Assembly: GCF_009870125.1 (NCBI RefSeq)
Contig: NC_046683.1
Location: forward strand, 1,054,001 to 1,118,000
Origin: Drosophila pseudoobscura
Taxonomy: Eukaryota; Arthropoda; Insecta; Diptera; Drosophilidae
DNA length: 64,000 bases
Direction: 5' to 3'
The notes beneath the pieces were generated by a model, which saw only the letters and a list, made by a program, of their open reading frames with translations, had not been told where the DNA came from and did no database searches. The translations under genes were made by a program, and so were the position numbers. Shown piece after piece: positions 12,108-26,000 of the stretch. Numbering within the stretch: position 1 is the stretch's first letter; each line of letters starts with the position of its first letter.

Positions 12108-13530
12108 CATCTATCCTTACAGTCGCCCATTGGCCTCCTCGTGCGCGGCGGTGAGTGGCTCGGCCTCGGTGTCGGCCTCGGCGGCGGCAGCGGCGGCGGC
12201 ATCCGTCTCGGCCTACGGCGGAGATCTGTACTTCCCGAACACGGGTACCTCGACGGCGGGAATGGTGGCGGAGAACCATCACATGCACCAGGGGCTCCTG
12301 GGCAAGGTGGAGGGGGCGGCGTTCGGGTCCGTGTACTCGCGACACCCCTACGACTGGCCATTCAACGCGGTGTCGCACAAGGCCGCGGAGGCGGCCAGCG
12401 TGAACAGCGTTAACGGGTGGTGGGACATGCACAGCGCTGCGGGCAGCTGGCTGGATATGGGGAGCGCGGCTGCAGCCGGGATGCATTCGACCATGGCCAA
12501 CTACGCGAGTGCCGCGGCCGCCGGCTCCGACTACTCCTCGGCCCTCTCGCACTCGCTCTCGAACACGGCCCACCTGCTGGGCTCCGGGCAGCACCTGCTG
12601 CAGGACACGTACAAGAGCATGCTGCCCGGACAGGGGGTCGGTGGCTTCTCGCTGCCGCACAGCTCCCCCTCGGCAGCGGCCACGGCGGCGGTGTCCCCAC
12701 AGGCCTCGACGCCGTCGACACCGTCGCCCCGGTCGCAGCGACGGTATGCGGGGCGCGCCACCTGCGACTGCCCCAACTGCCAGGAGGCGGAGCGGCTGGG
12801 GCCGGCGGGCGTGCATCTGCGGAAGAAGAACATCCATTCGTGCCACATCCCGGGCTGCGGCAAGGTCTACGGAAAGACGTCGCATCTCAAGGCGCACCTG
12901 CGGTGGCACACCGGCGAGCGTCCCTTCGTGTGCAATTGGCTGTTCTGCGGCAAGCGCTTTACGCGCTCCGACGAGCTGCAGCGGCATCTGAGGACGCACA
13001 CCGGCGAGAAGCGCTTTGCTTGCCCCGTGTGCAACAAGCGCTTTATGCGCAGCGACCATCTGGCTAAGCACGTGAAGACGCACAACGGCACGGCGCCGAA
13101 CGGCATTAAGAAGGGCTCCTCGGAGTCCTGCAGCGACTCTGAGGAGGCCGCCAATCAGTCGGGTGAGTCCAACGGGCTGGGCGGCGCGACCAGTGGCCAA
13201 CAGACGGGCGCGGCCGGTGGCGGCGGGGGTGGCCCAACCAGCGCCGGCTCCGGCTCGGGCTCCGGCTCTGGCTCCGGTTCGGGCTCCGGCTCCGGATCGG
13301 GGTCTGGCTCTGGCTCTGGCAGCCATCCCGGCACCCCGACCTCGCTGCACGCGCATAGCGCATCTAGCACGCCCAGCAACCTGCTGGGCGGCGGTCTGCA
13401 CCTGGCCTCGCCGCACCAGATGGTCGCCGCGGGCGGGTCGCCGGTGATGCTTCACCAGCACCAGCAGCATCAGCAGCAGCAGCCCCACCAGCAGCAGTCC
13501 CACCAGCAACAGCAGCAGCAGCAACACCAC

Positions 13531-13565
<35 letters not shown>

Positions 13566-13611
13566 CCTCCACCAGCAGCAGCAGCACCAACAGCAGCAGC
13601 AACAGTTCGCC

Positions 13612-13649
<38 letters not shown>

Positions 13650-13773
13650 TCCGCACGCCCATCTGCATCACCACCATCACCACCATTTGGCGGCGGGTAG
13701 TCCGGGGCTGGAGCACCGCCTGGACCGACTCGATCCCAGCGCACTGGTGGACATCAAGCCCCCGATGGTCTGA
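12108..13773 (+). CDS. Sp1: Sp1 zinc-finger transcription factor, main exon (zinc fingers, C-terminus)
   Basis: The frame runs from the splice acceptor to TGA at 13,771-13,773. In order it shows: an Ala/Ser-rich start; conserved Sp8-like blocks ([23 protein letters not shown]); the buttonhead box with CDCPNC at 12,763-12,780; and three C2H2 fingers at 12,841-12,909, 12,931-12,999 and 13,021-13,083. The finger recognition helices read [16 protein letters not shown] and RSDHLAKH, the set that binds GC/GT boxes in Sp/KLF proteins. A Ser-Gly dipeptide run (about 13,238-13,320), a long Gln/His tract (about 13,450-13,680) and a short unique tail ending IKPPMV follow. Sp1 is nuclear and acts with Dll, Wg and Dpp inputs in leg development, and with btd in head and neuroblast identity. 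GC-rich codon use is uniform across the exon and I see no frame break. Confidence 0.95.
13238..13322 (+). repeat. GGCTCC/GGCTCT coding repeat (Ser-Gly run in Sp1)
   Basis: About 14 hexamer units encode (Gly-Ser)n between the zinc fingers and the Gln-rich tail. This is the same hexamer class that fills the noncoding DNA nearby, so slippage has shaped both the protein and its surroundings. Confidence 0.9.
13450..13680 (+). repeat. CAG/CAA coding repeat (Gln/His tract in Sp1)
   Basis: A long, impure CAG/CAA/CAC array encoding polyglutamine with interspersed histidine, ending in a His run near 13,665-13,686. On the minus strand it produces a spurious Leu-rich ORF of 579 codons. Confidence 0.95.
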
Positions 13774-13885
13774 GGGTCGCTGGGACCCTTTCTGTTCACC
13801 AACTGAGCGGAAATGGGTTCCTGGTCGGAACTGGAATTGGAATTTCTATGCAACCCCAGCAGCTTACTAAACTATATCTACGAGT

Positions 13886-13970
13886 GATCAAAATCAGTCG
13901 ATCAATCGATCAATCGATCAGTCGGTCAGTCGGTCAGTCGATTAGTCGGTCAGCTGATCAGCCGATCGAA
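13886..13970. repeat. Period-8/4 GATCAATC-GTCGGTCA array in the Sp1 3' UTR
   Basis: Repeats of ATCAATCG shift into GTCGGTCA and GTCGATTA units. Many units are near-palindromic (GATC, CGAT, CAGCTGATCAGC), so the transcript could fold locally. Confidence 0.8.
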
Positions 13971-15123
13971 TATACTCGTACATAATATACAATATATTCT
14001 ATAATGCATAATGTATAATGTTTTTTTTTGTGATTACCTTACATCTGGAATAAATATAAACATTTTATGGCGATGCATCGATGCAGTGGTGCAGTGGGAG
14101 TAGGAGTAGGAGTAGGCTCTTGCCTATCAGAAGATAAAGATAAAGATAAAGATATTACTCGTATAATTGTAAATATTCGATGCACTCTCTATATGTCTAT
14201 GCCCGTAACCACCCAGCAGAACACACACACACACTTATCGAGCACTCAACAAAAACATTGCTTGTCGCTAGCTTAAGATCTGGAAGTATATCATGCAGTA
14301 TATACTCGTACAACAATAGTATATTCGATATGGGATGTAAGCAGGAGGACGAGGATGATCTATATTTTTTTTTCGACTTTTTTTTAATAGTTAGTAGAGG
14401 ATACAATACTATATGTAGTATATATACACGGGTATACATATGTATGTATGCAGAATTCGTTTTTTTTCTTAGGCAGTAAGTAAGCTAATCCTAAAACAAT
14501 CTCTGAATGAATATTAACCAACAGACAAGCTTCGAGCACACACACACACACACACACACAGATTAAGGGGGAAATAAGTAAATTAAATCTCAAACTATTT
14601 GTTGAAAATTTATATGCAATTCTAAAAAAAAACACCCCCTACAAATATATATATATATACACTATATACTATAGTTATATGGATATGGCAGAGAGCGAAG
14701 AGCAGAGAGCGGAGAAAAGAGGAAGATAATATATTTCTAGTCCAATTACGAAGCGGCAAATGTGGGGGGAAGGGAGAAAATGATTCGGGGCGGGGCGGGG
14801 CGGGGGGGCAATGGATAATGAAAACTGTATGTAAAAAGCTAAGCGAATACCTTTGGAACGGCGGCAGCCCGTCTCTAGTTCTATCTCTATCTTGTACATT
14901 AGAATACTTTCACGATCTATTTTTGCTATCCCCAAACAGACGGACAGACAGACAGATACAGATACAGATACGTTTAGACGCTAGTGCTTTATCAGACTAA
15001 AAACAAAAAGAAAACAAAGAAAACTAAAACTAAATGTGTTTTTGTTGTTTTATTTGAACGTAGGCTTAGTGCAGATACTTAGATACTTAGCATAAGTCCC
15101 ACCCACCCGCACAGCACCCCCAA

Positions 15124-15133
15124 AACACACACA

Positions 15134-15167
<34 letters not shown>
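15124..15167. repeat. CA dinucleotide microsatellite
   Basis: About 20 CA units with one CAGA interruption near the left end. Confidence 0.95.
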
Positions 15168-15168
<1 letters not shown>

Positions 15169-18100
15169 CGATTAGTGCTTTGACTAGTTTATGGATTTAT
15201 GTATGTATGTGTATGTGGACCATAAGCCGCCGCCGCATCAGCAATTTATCATCTTCTATTATTTTTTTTTCGTCTATGTAAATTAATTATTTAAACTACA
15301 AATACAAATACAGATAAACTAAAATATTTAAATTTCATTCAAAATAAATGTACAACAAAACCCGGAGACTCTCGATTGATTTTGGGACTTGGGACTGCCG
15401 CTCTTGGGGCGGGGTGGCTGGGCGGAGGGGGAAGGTGGAAGGTGGAGAGGCGGAATCAATTTGGCAAAGCGGCTCTGCTAAATTGTATCTTTGTATCTGC
15501 AGTTCATAAGCGTAAAATATGTCTCTGATTGAGGGTTGCGCTTTTTCGGGGGATGCTTCCTGCCTTCCTGCTGCCTGCTGCCCGCTTCCTGCCGAAGCGA
15601 CATGGGTGCCATGGGTCGTTAACGACTTTTAACGCTCGCAATCTCCGTCAAGTGGATGCTGGTGCTGCCGAGGCGAGTGTGTGGGTGATTTAAATTTTAT
15701 TACCGTAGATTTGTGGACCGCACCCCCAGGAACCCCACATAAGCCGAGGAACGGAACGGAGGGGAGCGGAGCGGAACCCTTGGGTCAGACCTCCGAACAG
15801 ATTGAGATTGAAGTGGGTGCAGATTGTTTCTCCCCCTTGGTTACAGATTTTTCAGAATCCAGATTCTAGATTCCAGACTTGTGATTCCTGATTCCTGATT
15901 CCTGAGTCTGGGAGTGGATTACGCTGCGCAGTTATTTTCCCCGCTTATGTTTTGACATTCACAATGGGGGTGTGGTTTCCGCGGGGGGAGGCGGGGACAA
16001 GGATGAAAGGCAAAAACAATTTGCCAGGGCAATGAATTGAAGATACACTTTTGTGTGTTGTATGTTTGAATAGTGATCATCTGGACCGGAGTGGCCTGTG
16101 AGAGCCACAAGGAATCCATCGAACAGAGAGTTTTGTTTGCCATTAATCGAGAATTAAGGGAAAATGTGTATACAATCCTTGAGTGGTTTCAATAAATGTA
16201 TGTCTCTGCAAACTATGAGTAAACAATCTTTAACTTTACGGAAAGATCTATGGAAAGCTGCGAGTGAGCGCCTTTGTTTCGAGCAATTAAAGTTGACTGC
16301 CAGCAAACCTCAGGGAAGATGAATCTGTTCCTGGAAGGAGGCCGGGGGGGGGGCCAGGGCCAGGGCCAGGGCCTCAAGTGCGCCAGGACTATCCGGCTAT
16401 ATCCTTGTGCAATCGCTGACTTCTGTTTCTGTTTCGGGGTATTGTTCGTCACATGGTAGCCGTGTCCTGCTGTGCTCTGTCCTCGTTCTCGTTCTCGTTC
16501 TCCCACTCTGCCGGCAAGCCATAGTCAAATTTCAAAAGAGTGCCAGAGCAAGTTGTAAATTAAAATAATGAAAAATACACAACACACACAGAGAGACAGG
16601 GAGAAAGGGAAAGCAGGGCTCGCAAAAGAGACAGTGAGAGACATAAAACAAAAGACGGGACATGCGTTTGGCATCGGCTTGCAAAGGACATGGATGGATA
16701 GTACTGTTGTGTGTGTGTATGGGGAAGGACTAGAACAGAACAGAACGAAACCCCATTCCAGATGAGCAGAAAAGGTAAGGTGAACCAGCAGCAGGCTTGG
16801 GCAGAGCGAAAGAGAAGAAGGGGCACAGACAGGGACGGCAAGAGATGATAAATGGCCATCACTGCGGCGCTGACAAAATCATTAGCAGCAAACTTTAATT
16901 AAAATATGATTTTCACACATTTGAGCAGAGTTAGGCGCCAGAACGTACAGTTCTACATGCAATCTCCATCCCATTCCCATTCCCATTCCCATACGCAATG
17001 CCCGAGTCCCCGAACACCGAAAATTGTCAACACTTTTCCCTTTTTGTGGGGCGGGACAGATCCAGAGATCCGGCGGAGAGGATGCCGAAGGCATTTCAAG
17101 AATCTTTTAATGGTTGCCACGCCCTCGCCGGCCCCCGTTCACAAATCTTGTTCACACATTGTTTTCATTAAGCACGAAAAAAAGGAAAGGCGCACAGAAA
17201 ATATTTGCATACCCTGTACTTCCAGGCCCGCCCAAGGGCGTATATGGCCCTTGGGGACAACTACATGGTGTGTGACACGGCAAGAGAGCAGAGCAGATTG
17301 GCATATGGAAGTTGTTAAGGTAAATGGATAATGGATAATATCTGGCACTGATTGAAGGCAAGATCAATTGTGAGAAAAGGCCATGATTGGCCTATGAGTA
17401 TTTGTATAAGCCAGGGACCCTAAATACTAGTAAACTATATACTGTATACCGTCCTATAATATACGGCTTCTGAGTTACCATTATTAATGGATAATAATTT
17501 ATGCCATAAGCTGCAATACCACCCATGTGTATAGTTATTTGAAACTAAACCATTAACCAAATCAATACCAAACCATTTAACCGTGTTACGAGTATGCCAA
17601 TCAATCGGGATTAAGGTGCTTCTTTCCAATCATATATTGCTGATCGAGGTCCAGAAATCACTGTAAAATCTAGGGCATTCGCAGAGTCGATCATCTGCCG
17701 TTGTCGTTGCCACTGTCGTGTGTGCATCTTGAATCTTGTTTGAATCTTTGGTCGGCGGCTGAATGGAGTCTCCGTGATTTGCTGGCTGTTGTGGTCGGCC
17801 GGGAGTTGTTCTCGGAGTTGTTTCTGGTTGTCGGTTGTCATCTTCTTTCGACATCTGTTTGCATTTGACACGATTATTTATGTTTATCGCGCGTTAAATG
17901 CGCGCTATTATCAGCATAATAATCGTAATTAAAAGCCAACTAATTTATGGCAGTGATTTATGTATGCCTCGCTCTCACATTCCTCGCATTCCCTCCGAGC
18001 ACCGAGCATCGAGCACCGAGCACTGAGCACCGAGCTCTGAGCTCCGGTTCCGTTCTGGTTACTTCACCGTCTGTTTCGTGGCTCCGCGGCTCCGTGGCTC

Positions 18101-21100
18101 TGTCTCTGGAGTTTGGTCTCAATTTACGCAATACGGGGGACGTCCCGCCGGGCCAGGCATCAGGGATCAGGGTACGACCATCCAGGGACCATCCAGTCAG
18201 TGCTGCCCGCCCGCTGGGTATTTTAATCTCATTAACTGTCGACGCGATTTCGGTCTCATTCCGTCCTGATTCTGATTACAACTGTGTTGTTGTGGCTGCA
18301 ATAACATTTAAGCAAATTGCATTTGTTGTCCTGCGGCTTCTCTCACACTCCGTTTCCATTCCACGTAGGGGAGTGGACTGAAGAGGGTCCGTCCTCAGGG
18401 TCGCGTGCGACGCGATAATGCAATCGAAGCTAAATTGTCGTGTCCTTGCTTAAGAAGGGGATCCCTCGATGCCGATAGCCCAGCAGATAGCTGCCTAGCT
18501 TTCAAGGAACTCCGCAAAGCACTCCGTCCAGGTTTCTCCATTTCTGCTGCATAATTTCGGGGGCTTTGATTATTGCAAATATTTCTGATCGCTCATTTCA
18601 TTTTCGACAACCTAAGAAATGTCGCCATTTGTGAGTGCCTCGTTCAAACTACTCCAAAAAGGAAATTCCGCGGTGGATATAGACAGCTTTTTTCTTGGAT
18701 ATATCGACTGTTTTCCTTCTACCCATTCAGAGAACCCATTCATTAAGAATTCTCCGCAGGTCTTCCAGCAAATGGCCTCGATTGTTGCCTTTTTAGCCAC
18801 TAATTGCTCAATTAGACCGTGCCACGGCCTGAACCTGAACCACACCCACTCACCCACTCACCCACACCCCCTTTCTCCCACTCACCCACTCACACAGCCC
18901 AAGAGAACCCTCCTCCTCCTGCTGCTAACCCCACCATAAACCATAAGGCAATTATCTCTTGTACTCGAACTGTACCTCAAAGGCGGTCATAGACATGCTC
19001 CGGAATATGTTTCTATTACAGATAGGTACGGCATGTACTTTGGCATATGCGAGTACAGGTACGGGTACACATACGATGTACGATGGGCAGATGGGGCACG
19101 CCTAATAAGTTCGTTAACAAGTCCTCGAATGGAAATGGTTATATTTAATTCCGTTTCTCCTATTCCGATTGCCGAACCTATCATTTTGGGCTGCGTGCGG
19201 TGTACGGAGAAGCGGAGCGAACGGAAGTCGTGAAAGGGTTCAGGTTGAGGTTTCTCCCCCTTTGGCCGCTTTGTCCGCGTTGTCCCCTTCGAAGTTGGAC
19301 ACAGTTGGGAGACTTTTAGGCCTGCCTGTGAAAGTGCAAGTACAGTGGACACTACCTGTCTGGTATGTAAATAATTGAACGCGTATTTTTGGGCACTGTT
19401 TTCGGGGGCAGAGACAGAGACAGAGGCAGAGGCTGAGAGAAACCCAAGTCGATAACCCTTTTCTGCGTACTCCAAATGCCATTTAATTGTGGCGCGCCCA
19501 GACCCAGACCCCGAGCCAGTCCCAGTCCCAGTCCCAGACCAGGTCCTGGCACGCAATCCCCGGGATGGGCGAGGACTCTGCCAGACGGCTGGCTGGCTGG
19601 TTGCTGCTAGTGGCTGCTGCTGCCGCTCAATCGATGGGAGAGATATGACTATGACCCGACCCAAAGTTGCATTTAATTATGTCAGATTGGATCTGTTCGG
19701 GGATCTGTTCCGTGCACGCTTCATTGCAGCCAACTGGCGCACGGGGACGAAGGACACGCAAGGCCAAAGGACAAAGGAGCCCAGGGGCCCAGGAGCCCAG
19801 GGGCCAAAGAAGCAGGAACAAAGAGTTGTGTGGAGAGGAGCCAGTTCCTTAACCTCGGCCGCCGCATCAAGGACTGGTACACTTGCCGGGGCCCAGCGTC
19901 AAGTATCCTTAGACAATTACCGCGCTTCCATCTCCAACTCCATCTCCAACTCCAACTCCAATTCCATCGCCATCTCCCTGAGCTGAGCTGTGAGCTGAGA
20001 GCTGAGATGATTATCTGCTAGAGTTAAATTCGATACCGTCTATTAGCCTCGTTATTATCCCTTTCTGCTGCTGCTGCCGTGCTCCTGCATGTGTCTCCTG
20101 TGTCCTCGCATGTGTGTGAGCGCGCCCTGAGTTCCTGCCATTTCTGGCATTGCCATTTGAAGTGGTATCGTGTGTCAGCCCTTCATTGCTGAATCGAATC
20201 GAGCAGAATCTTCCTTCATTCATCACTGGGTGCTCTCTCCCTCACTCCCTCTCTCCCTCTCCCTCAGCACGCAGAGTTCCTGTGTTGTACCTGTTGTCCT
20301 CCGCCAGCCAGTCCTTCCCACGCTGCGAAAGGAATAATAGTTTCCATTGACGAAATGGGAGACGGACGATGCCGATGCCGATGCTCAGGACGAAGACCAC
20401 AGGAAGTTGCTGCGAGAGTGTTGAACTATTTGTCGGCTTATCATCCATCATCCGCACATTAGATGATACCATTCCGATGCCATTCCCTGCTAATATAAGT
20501 TTTCGGTTTCACAAAAAACCCAACGAAAAAAGGTGGATAGAACAACGTTGCCAACATGTGTTAGAGCCGGAGACAGGAGAGACAGGAGGGACAGGAGATT
20601 CAGGGGGGGGCACGGTAGTCGGTAGTCGGTATTCGGTATTCGGTATTCGGGGGATCAAGTAGTTTTTATCAGATTTCCCTTTTGGCACAACTTGCTCGAT
20701 TCTCACAATTAGCCCCCCTCCCTCCCGCTGCCCCGCTGTCCCACTGTCCTTCTGTCGGTTTCGTTTCTGTTCCAGATGCTCCTCCTTTTTTTGTTCTGTT
20801 TCCCATATCGGAACACGCCCACTTGTCAACATTGCATTCGTGAAAACTGAAAAAAACTGAAAAAAAAAACCACCGAGCAAAAGGAGAAAAACAAAACTAG
20901 AGCCTGAGCCTGAGCCTTAGCCAATGGAAACCCCCAAACCCGTAGCCAAACCCAAGCCCAAACCCAAACCCAAACGAGCATCAGAAATTCTCTATGAACG
21001 CAGCTGTCCACGAAAGTTGGCTTACTTTATAATTAATATTTTTCCAAATGAAAGGTATTACAATTAGTTTCTTTTTCTTTTTTTGTATTCTTTGTATTCT

Positions 21101-22806
21101 TTTTTTAACATGATATCCCCGCATTTTTGCGGTTTCACGCTGCTGTCGTGCGGCTTGTTAGGCAGGACCCTGGAAAAGTTCCAATACTCGTACAAAGTGT
21201 GGCCAACAAGTGGAGCAAACATGTCGATATATGATACCCTTCCAACGGGAATCAGAGGCTATCCATTGATCCATTTGAAGTCCCCGAAAATCCAAAACGA
21301 ATGGCTTTATTTCACAGAGTATCTCAGACCTAGAAACACCTTAAAGGCCCCCTCTATATACATAGGTGTGATGCGTCCTTCGCAGGTGAAGCCTCATGCC
21401 CATTCGCGTCGTGTAGAGTGCAATGGGAAAAAGCAAATCCTGGCGCACATGCCTTTCGCACCACAGCCACAGGACATCATCAATTATTCAGAGAGCTTCG
21501 CATGGGAAAGGCGCTGCTCGCTCTCTCAACGAGGTGCCACAAAAAAACGCAGAGGGAAACAAAGCCAGGCCAGGAAGTCATCGGAAACGATTAATAATTA
21601 TTGTATTTTTTCCATTTCAGCTTGTTTTTTCCATTGTTTTGTGTTATGAAAATTATAGAGCTGCAAAAGTTTTCGATTTAGTGCCAGTTCCAGTTTGTCA
21701 GCTCCTCGTCAGTACGTCCTGGGAAACCCTGGGAAACCCTGGGAACCGGCGCCAGTTGTCCCACTCGATGGTGCCACGTATCCGTGTCCGAGCCCGTGCC
21801 TGTGTCTGTGTCTGTGTCCGGTGTTTTGTCAACAGATGTGTGGGTTCCATGGTTCCATGGGTCCATGCGTGCCCCGCCAGCAGTCAACAGCTCTGCTTAC
21901 GTAAACAGAATTGTGCAACAAATTGTTGTCTTTTCTCTAGTACAATCGAAACGAAGGGAGTCTGAACACCCGCCCACCTGGTCAGGCCTTGTGCGTGGAA
22001 GAGTGGGAGATCCTGATTGCAAAATCAGTCAAAAAGAAACTTAAAATTGGCTGTGAAAAAGAGGAGGAATCGACCAAGGGGAGGCCCACGATGAAGGAAG
22101 AAGGCAGAGAATTTTTGGGAAGAGCACAGCTCTCTAGATCTCCTTGCAAAACTGGCAGACTCTCCTTAAAACTGTTCTCAGTGATGCTCTCACACGAATT
22201 CCTGACGAAAATCATTTGTCGCTATCCACTCAGGCAGAATAATTTAGTCGTCGAGAAAGCCGTCTGTGAAAGTCTGCGCAGACTGTCAGCTATTGCCTAC
22301 CAGCAATTGTGCGTGCTAATTTAAAGTAAAAAGAGACTTTTACATAGAGGAAACTCTGGTCTGACTGCTGACTGCCGACTGCTGATCCCTGACTGTTTTT
22401 TGGTTTAATTGAATTTGCCGGCGGACAACAATGGCCGTGAGGCATTGAGCCGCACAGCCAGTGACATTTACGCAATTTGACATAATCCATTTAGCATTAA
22501 TCACAGAGGAGAAACACACACAGGGGTAGAGTTACCTGAAGCTGAACCCGAACTAGGACCAGAACCAGAACCAGAGCCCGGGGCTGACCAATGTCCTGGG
22601 AGCAACCCTTTGCCCTCGTACTCGCCCTAGTACTGTGTGGCTGTCCCCGACTCTACTCACATCATTGGCATTTTATGGAGTATTTGCCGGACAAGTAGCT
22701 ATTAAAATTAATGATTTAATTGCAAAATGATCAGCAATTGCCGTTCTGTGTGCTGTATTCAGTGTGAGGCAGGCACTGGCAGTAGTTAAGACGAAATTTG
22801 TTCAAT

Positions 22807-22846
22807 GCGATTCGATTCGATTCGATTCGATTTGTTTCGATTCGAT
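22807..22846. repeat. GATTC pentanucleotide array
   Basis: Five exact CGATT units, then a TTTGT interruption and two more units. Confidence 0.9.
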
Positions 22847-23040
22847 ATGCTGCGCCTTGCAATTTGCCAAAGGCCGCTGCCACATATGTCTCTAAGTATC
22901 TAAGTGTCTCAGTATCTGAGTATCTGAGTATCTGTATCTGTGGCTGGGCTGGGCTTGGAAGGGGAAGTCGCAATTGTTGCTGGCCCACTGGCAATAGCCA
23001 TAGGAATGTGTGCAATTTGTCATTATATTAATTGTTGTCT

Positions 23041-23071
23041 GGCACTGGCACTGGCACTGGCACTGGCACTG
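23041..23071. repeat. GGCACT hexanucleotide array
   Basis: Five exact GGCACT units in tandem. Confidence 0.9.
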
Positions 23072-26000
23072 GGCTTAGTGCAAAGTTTGTTTAGGCCAGA
23101 GAGGAGACACTCTCGCTCTCCTCAAAGAAGCCGAACTTTTTATCGTAATAGAGACACTTCCAGGAAGTTGTTACGGGGCCACAAAGCAGCAGAAGCAGCA
23201 GTAACAGCAGTAGCCACACACAAAAGGAAGTGCCACAAATTGGCCAGCCTGGCCCGGCAAAAAAGTTCCACAGTGGCCACAGGACAACAATTGGACTCTG
23301 GCTCTGAAAGGAAAACGACAACGACAACGGCAAAGGCAAAAAGTCAGTAAGGATAAGGTTAGGGATAAGGAAAATGGGAAACCCAGAGAGAAGTCAAAGT
23401 CCATTCAATGCGGCAACGATTGTGAGTCGATTGTTTGCCCAAGTAATTGATACGCTCACTCAATGGCGGGAAGAGAGACCCGAGGACAATAACACGCATA
23501 AATGTCAACTTTATGTAACTGACAATGATGCCCGGGACACGGGGCCCCTTAGTCCTGCGTCCTGCGTCCTTCGCCCTGCGCCCTGGGTCCACAGTCCACA
23601 GATCACAGTCAAGCCAACAATGGGGGATGTGGTCGGGCGTCGAGGACAACGCAGCATGCGACACAATTTATCAATTAAAGGAAATTCTCTCGTTTTCCGT
23701 TCACCATTTCCCATTTCCCATTTGTCCCCTGCGCCCCTGTGTGTTGTGCGACGAGGCCTTCTAATTACGCGACATGCGCTGACAAATTTTCACAGCGACA
23801 ACTTCTGTCTGGTCTGCCTCGGTCCTCGGTCTTCGGTCCCCGGTCTCTGGTCCCTGGTCCATGTTCTCGCCTTGGACAATGGCACAGGGGCTCGTAAATC
23901 CCAATAAACGATGATAATGGCTGTCAATTTTCGGTTGCTGCAGCAGGAGAAGCATTTGTCTGATCGATGGATCGATCCGATCCCCGATCCCCGATCCTCG
24001 ATCACAGCCAGATTGCATGTGGCATGATGATGCATCCTCTCCCCTCTGGCTAACCACAGAAGTGTCGTTCAGGTCCAGGGCCGGGGCCAGGGCAAGGGCC
24101 CCGCTCTCCTCCTCGAGTATTTCAATCAACAAAGGTCCCGGGTCCTCAGCATGTGGTCCCCACACGGACCATCCATCCATCCAACGCGTCCTGCGAGGAC
24201 AAAAACATGCAAAACTCAAACAAAAAACCAAAAATACTACAAAAAAGAAACCAAAGAGGAATAAAACTTTAAATTGGAAATCGCGCCTGATGTGTTTGTG
24301 CGTTAATTTCGATCCGACAACAAATGCTGCAAGGAGGGGAGAGGGAAAGAGTCCGTGTTTTGTCAAACTTTTTAATTGCTTAACGAACTTTCTGCACAAT
24401 TGGCATTTATCGAGTCGAGCGACTTCCTCTGAATGGCCCGATCCGACCCGTGACCCGACCCGACTCATTAGCCACACTCCACTGCACCTCCAAAGTTCAT
24501 TGCAGGAAACTCTTTTGCATAATTCGCAATGCGATCTCGATCTCCAGATGTATTGTATGCCGAGCGCTGCTTCCAATCAATCCTCAGTGAGCAAATGTTT
24601 GGCAACAATTCCGAACAATATCGGATTTGAAGGAAAGGATAATACTAGGGATGTATAGGGATATGTTTTACCAGAAGAATAACCTCAAAGAAAGCTCAAA
24701 GAAAGCTCCTATCTACACGTATAGCTTTCCTCAGACACTGCTCTGCGTTGGATCCATGATTATTTGGATTGATATGCATCGATTGACCTGCAGAAGAATA
24801 ATCCTTACATCCTAGGCTTCCACAGAGAAAGGTCCTTCTAGAGACTGATCCTCTCCACATTCGCCTCAACTGCAACCTGAATAAATGCGAAATTTGTATA
24901 GCTTTTTGTTTGATTTCGCAAAACATATAATTTTCACAAACTTTGCTTAGCAAAAAAAAACCACAAAGATATGGAAAAAACTAAACGCTTTGTGCAAAAT
25001 GTTCAACAAAACGCTGACCAAAGTGGGCGTGGTTCGGCCCCCTGATTACATTACAACAAACACGGACAACAATGAGCAAAATTAAATAAACATTGGGGCC
25101 CCGTCGTCGTATGTGATTACCGCAAATAAACGTTGGAAACAACACAAAAAAAGGAAGAAAAAACGATGGAAAAAGAATGAGAAATTATAATGGAAAATGT
25201 GAAAAATGCGAATGGGACAATAATCAGCTTTCAGGTGGATATCAATACAATGGCCACAGAAAACAGAAAACAGCAGAAAAAAAACTGTCAACGGAACGAG
25301 GGCCACGCCCATCGGGGCCGCCTTCGACTATAATTACGCGGTTAACGTTAATAATCAGTTTATAGCACATACTATAGGAGTATATCTATTTTGTATTATT
25401 TATTCTGGCCATGTCCCATGAGCGAACGGATGATACGCGTAGTTGGAGACACTCGCAGAGAAAGAAAGAGATGGATACAGAATACAGAGGGACAGAGTGA
25501 CTGAGTGACAGAGAGGGTAAGATATTGGAAGCATTCAACCCTCTCCTCGGCCTGGCCAACGATTGTTTTGTTGTGGCCCAAAGCCACTGCCGATTGGCTT
25601 CGCTTCACTTCACTTCACTTGGCTTCTCTCCTCCATCCACCATCCACCATCCGCCTTCCATCTCCTTCTGTTCAACAATCCGTTTTGGCCATCTGCAAAG
25701 AGCAGACCCCTTCTCCTCCTCCGCCTCTGACCCCACGCTCATCTGCCATGGTCGATAGACCTTGGTAATCGCTCGGCTTGCGGTCACCATGGTAGGAGTA
25801 TCTCCTCGGTTGGCGTGCACTTTTTCAGCTCAACTGCCATTTAGCTGCAAATTGAATAACGCATCGGAATACAATCAAATGATGGAAAATGATGGAAAAC
25901 AAAGAAAACAGCATGCGTGCAGAAGAGTGCAGACTGGGCACCAGGGGAAACGTCACCAATGGGGGGCACTAGAACCTACTAGAACCCTAGAATCGTCAAC

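Larger units (their letters stand above)
13774..15348 (+). other. Sp1: Probable Sp1 3' UTR and downstream AT-rich region
   Basis: No coding frame follows the Sp1 stop. The region is AT-rich, with a period-8 array of GATCAATC/GTCGGTCA units (13,886-13,970), two CA microsatellites (14,537-14,561 and 15,124-15,167) and TA-rich runs. AATAAA signals occur at 14,049-14,054 (about 280 bp after the stop) and at 15,343-15,348. Either could end the transcript, which gives a short and a long 3' UTR. GC content rises again directly after the second signal. Confidence 0.5.

Noticed and set aside
11977..13716. 579-codon minus-strand ORF
   Set aside because: It is the antisense of the Sp1 zinc-finger and CAG-repeat exon. 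It is Leu/Arg/Ala-rich with no domain and arises from GC-rich codons and (CTG)n.
18987..19664. 225-codon minus-strand ORF
   Set aside because: Contains a Gly-Thr/Gly-Ser hexamer run and no recognisable domain, and overlaps open frames on the other strand.
21083..21649. 188-codon plus-strand ORF
   Set aside because: Starts in a T-rich run. Mixed composition, no family resemblance and no splice or poly(A) context.
23761..24576. 271-codon minus-strand ORF
   Set aside because: A plus-strand ORF of 213 codons covers the same bases. Neither shows a domain or family resemblance.
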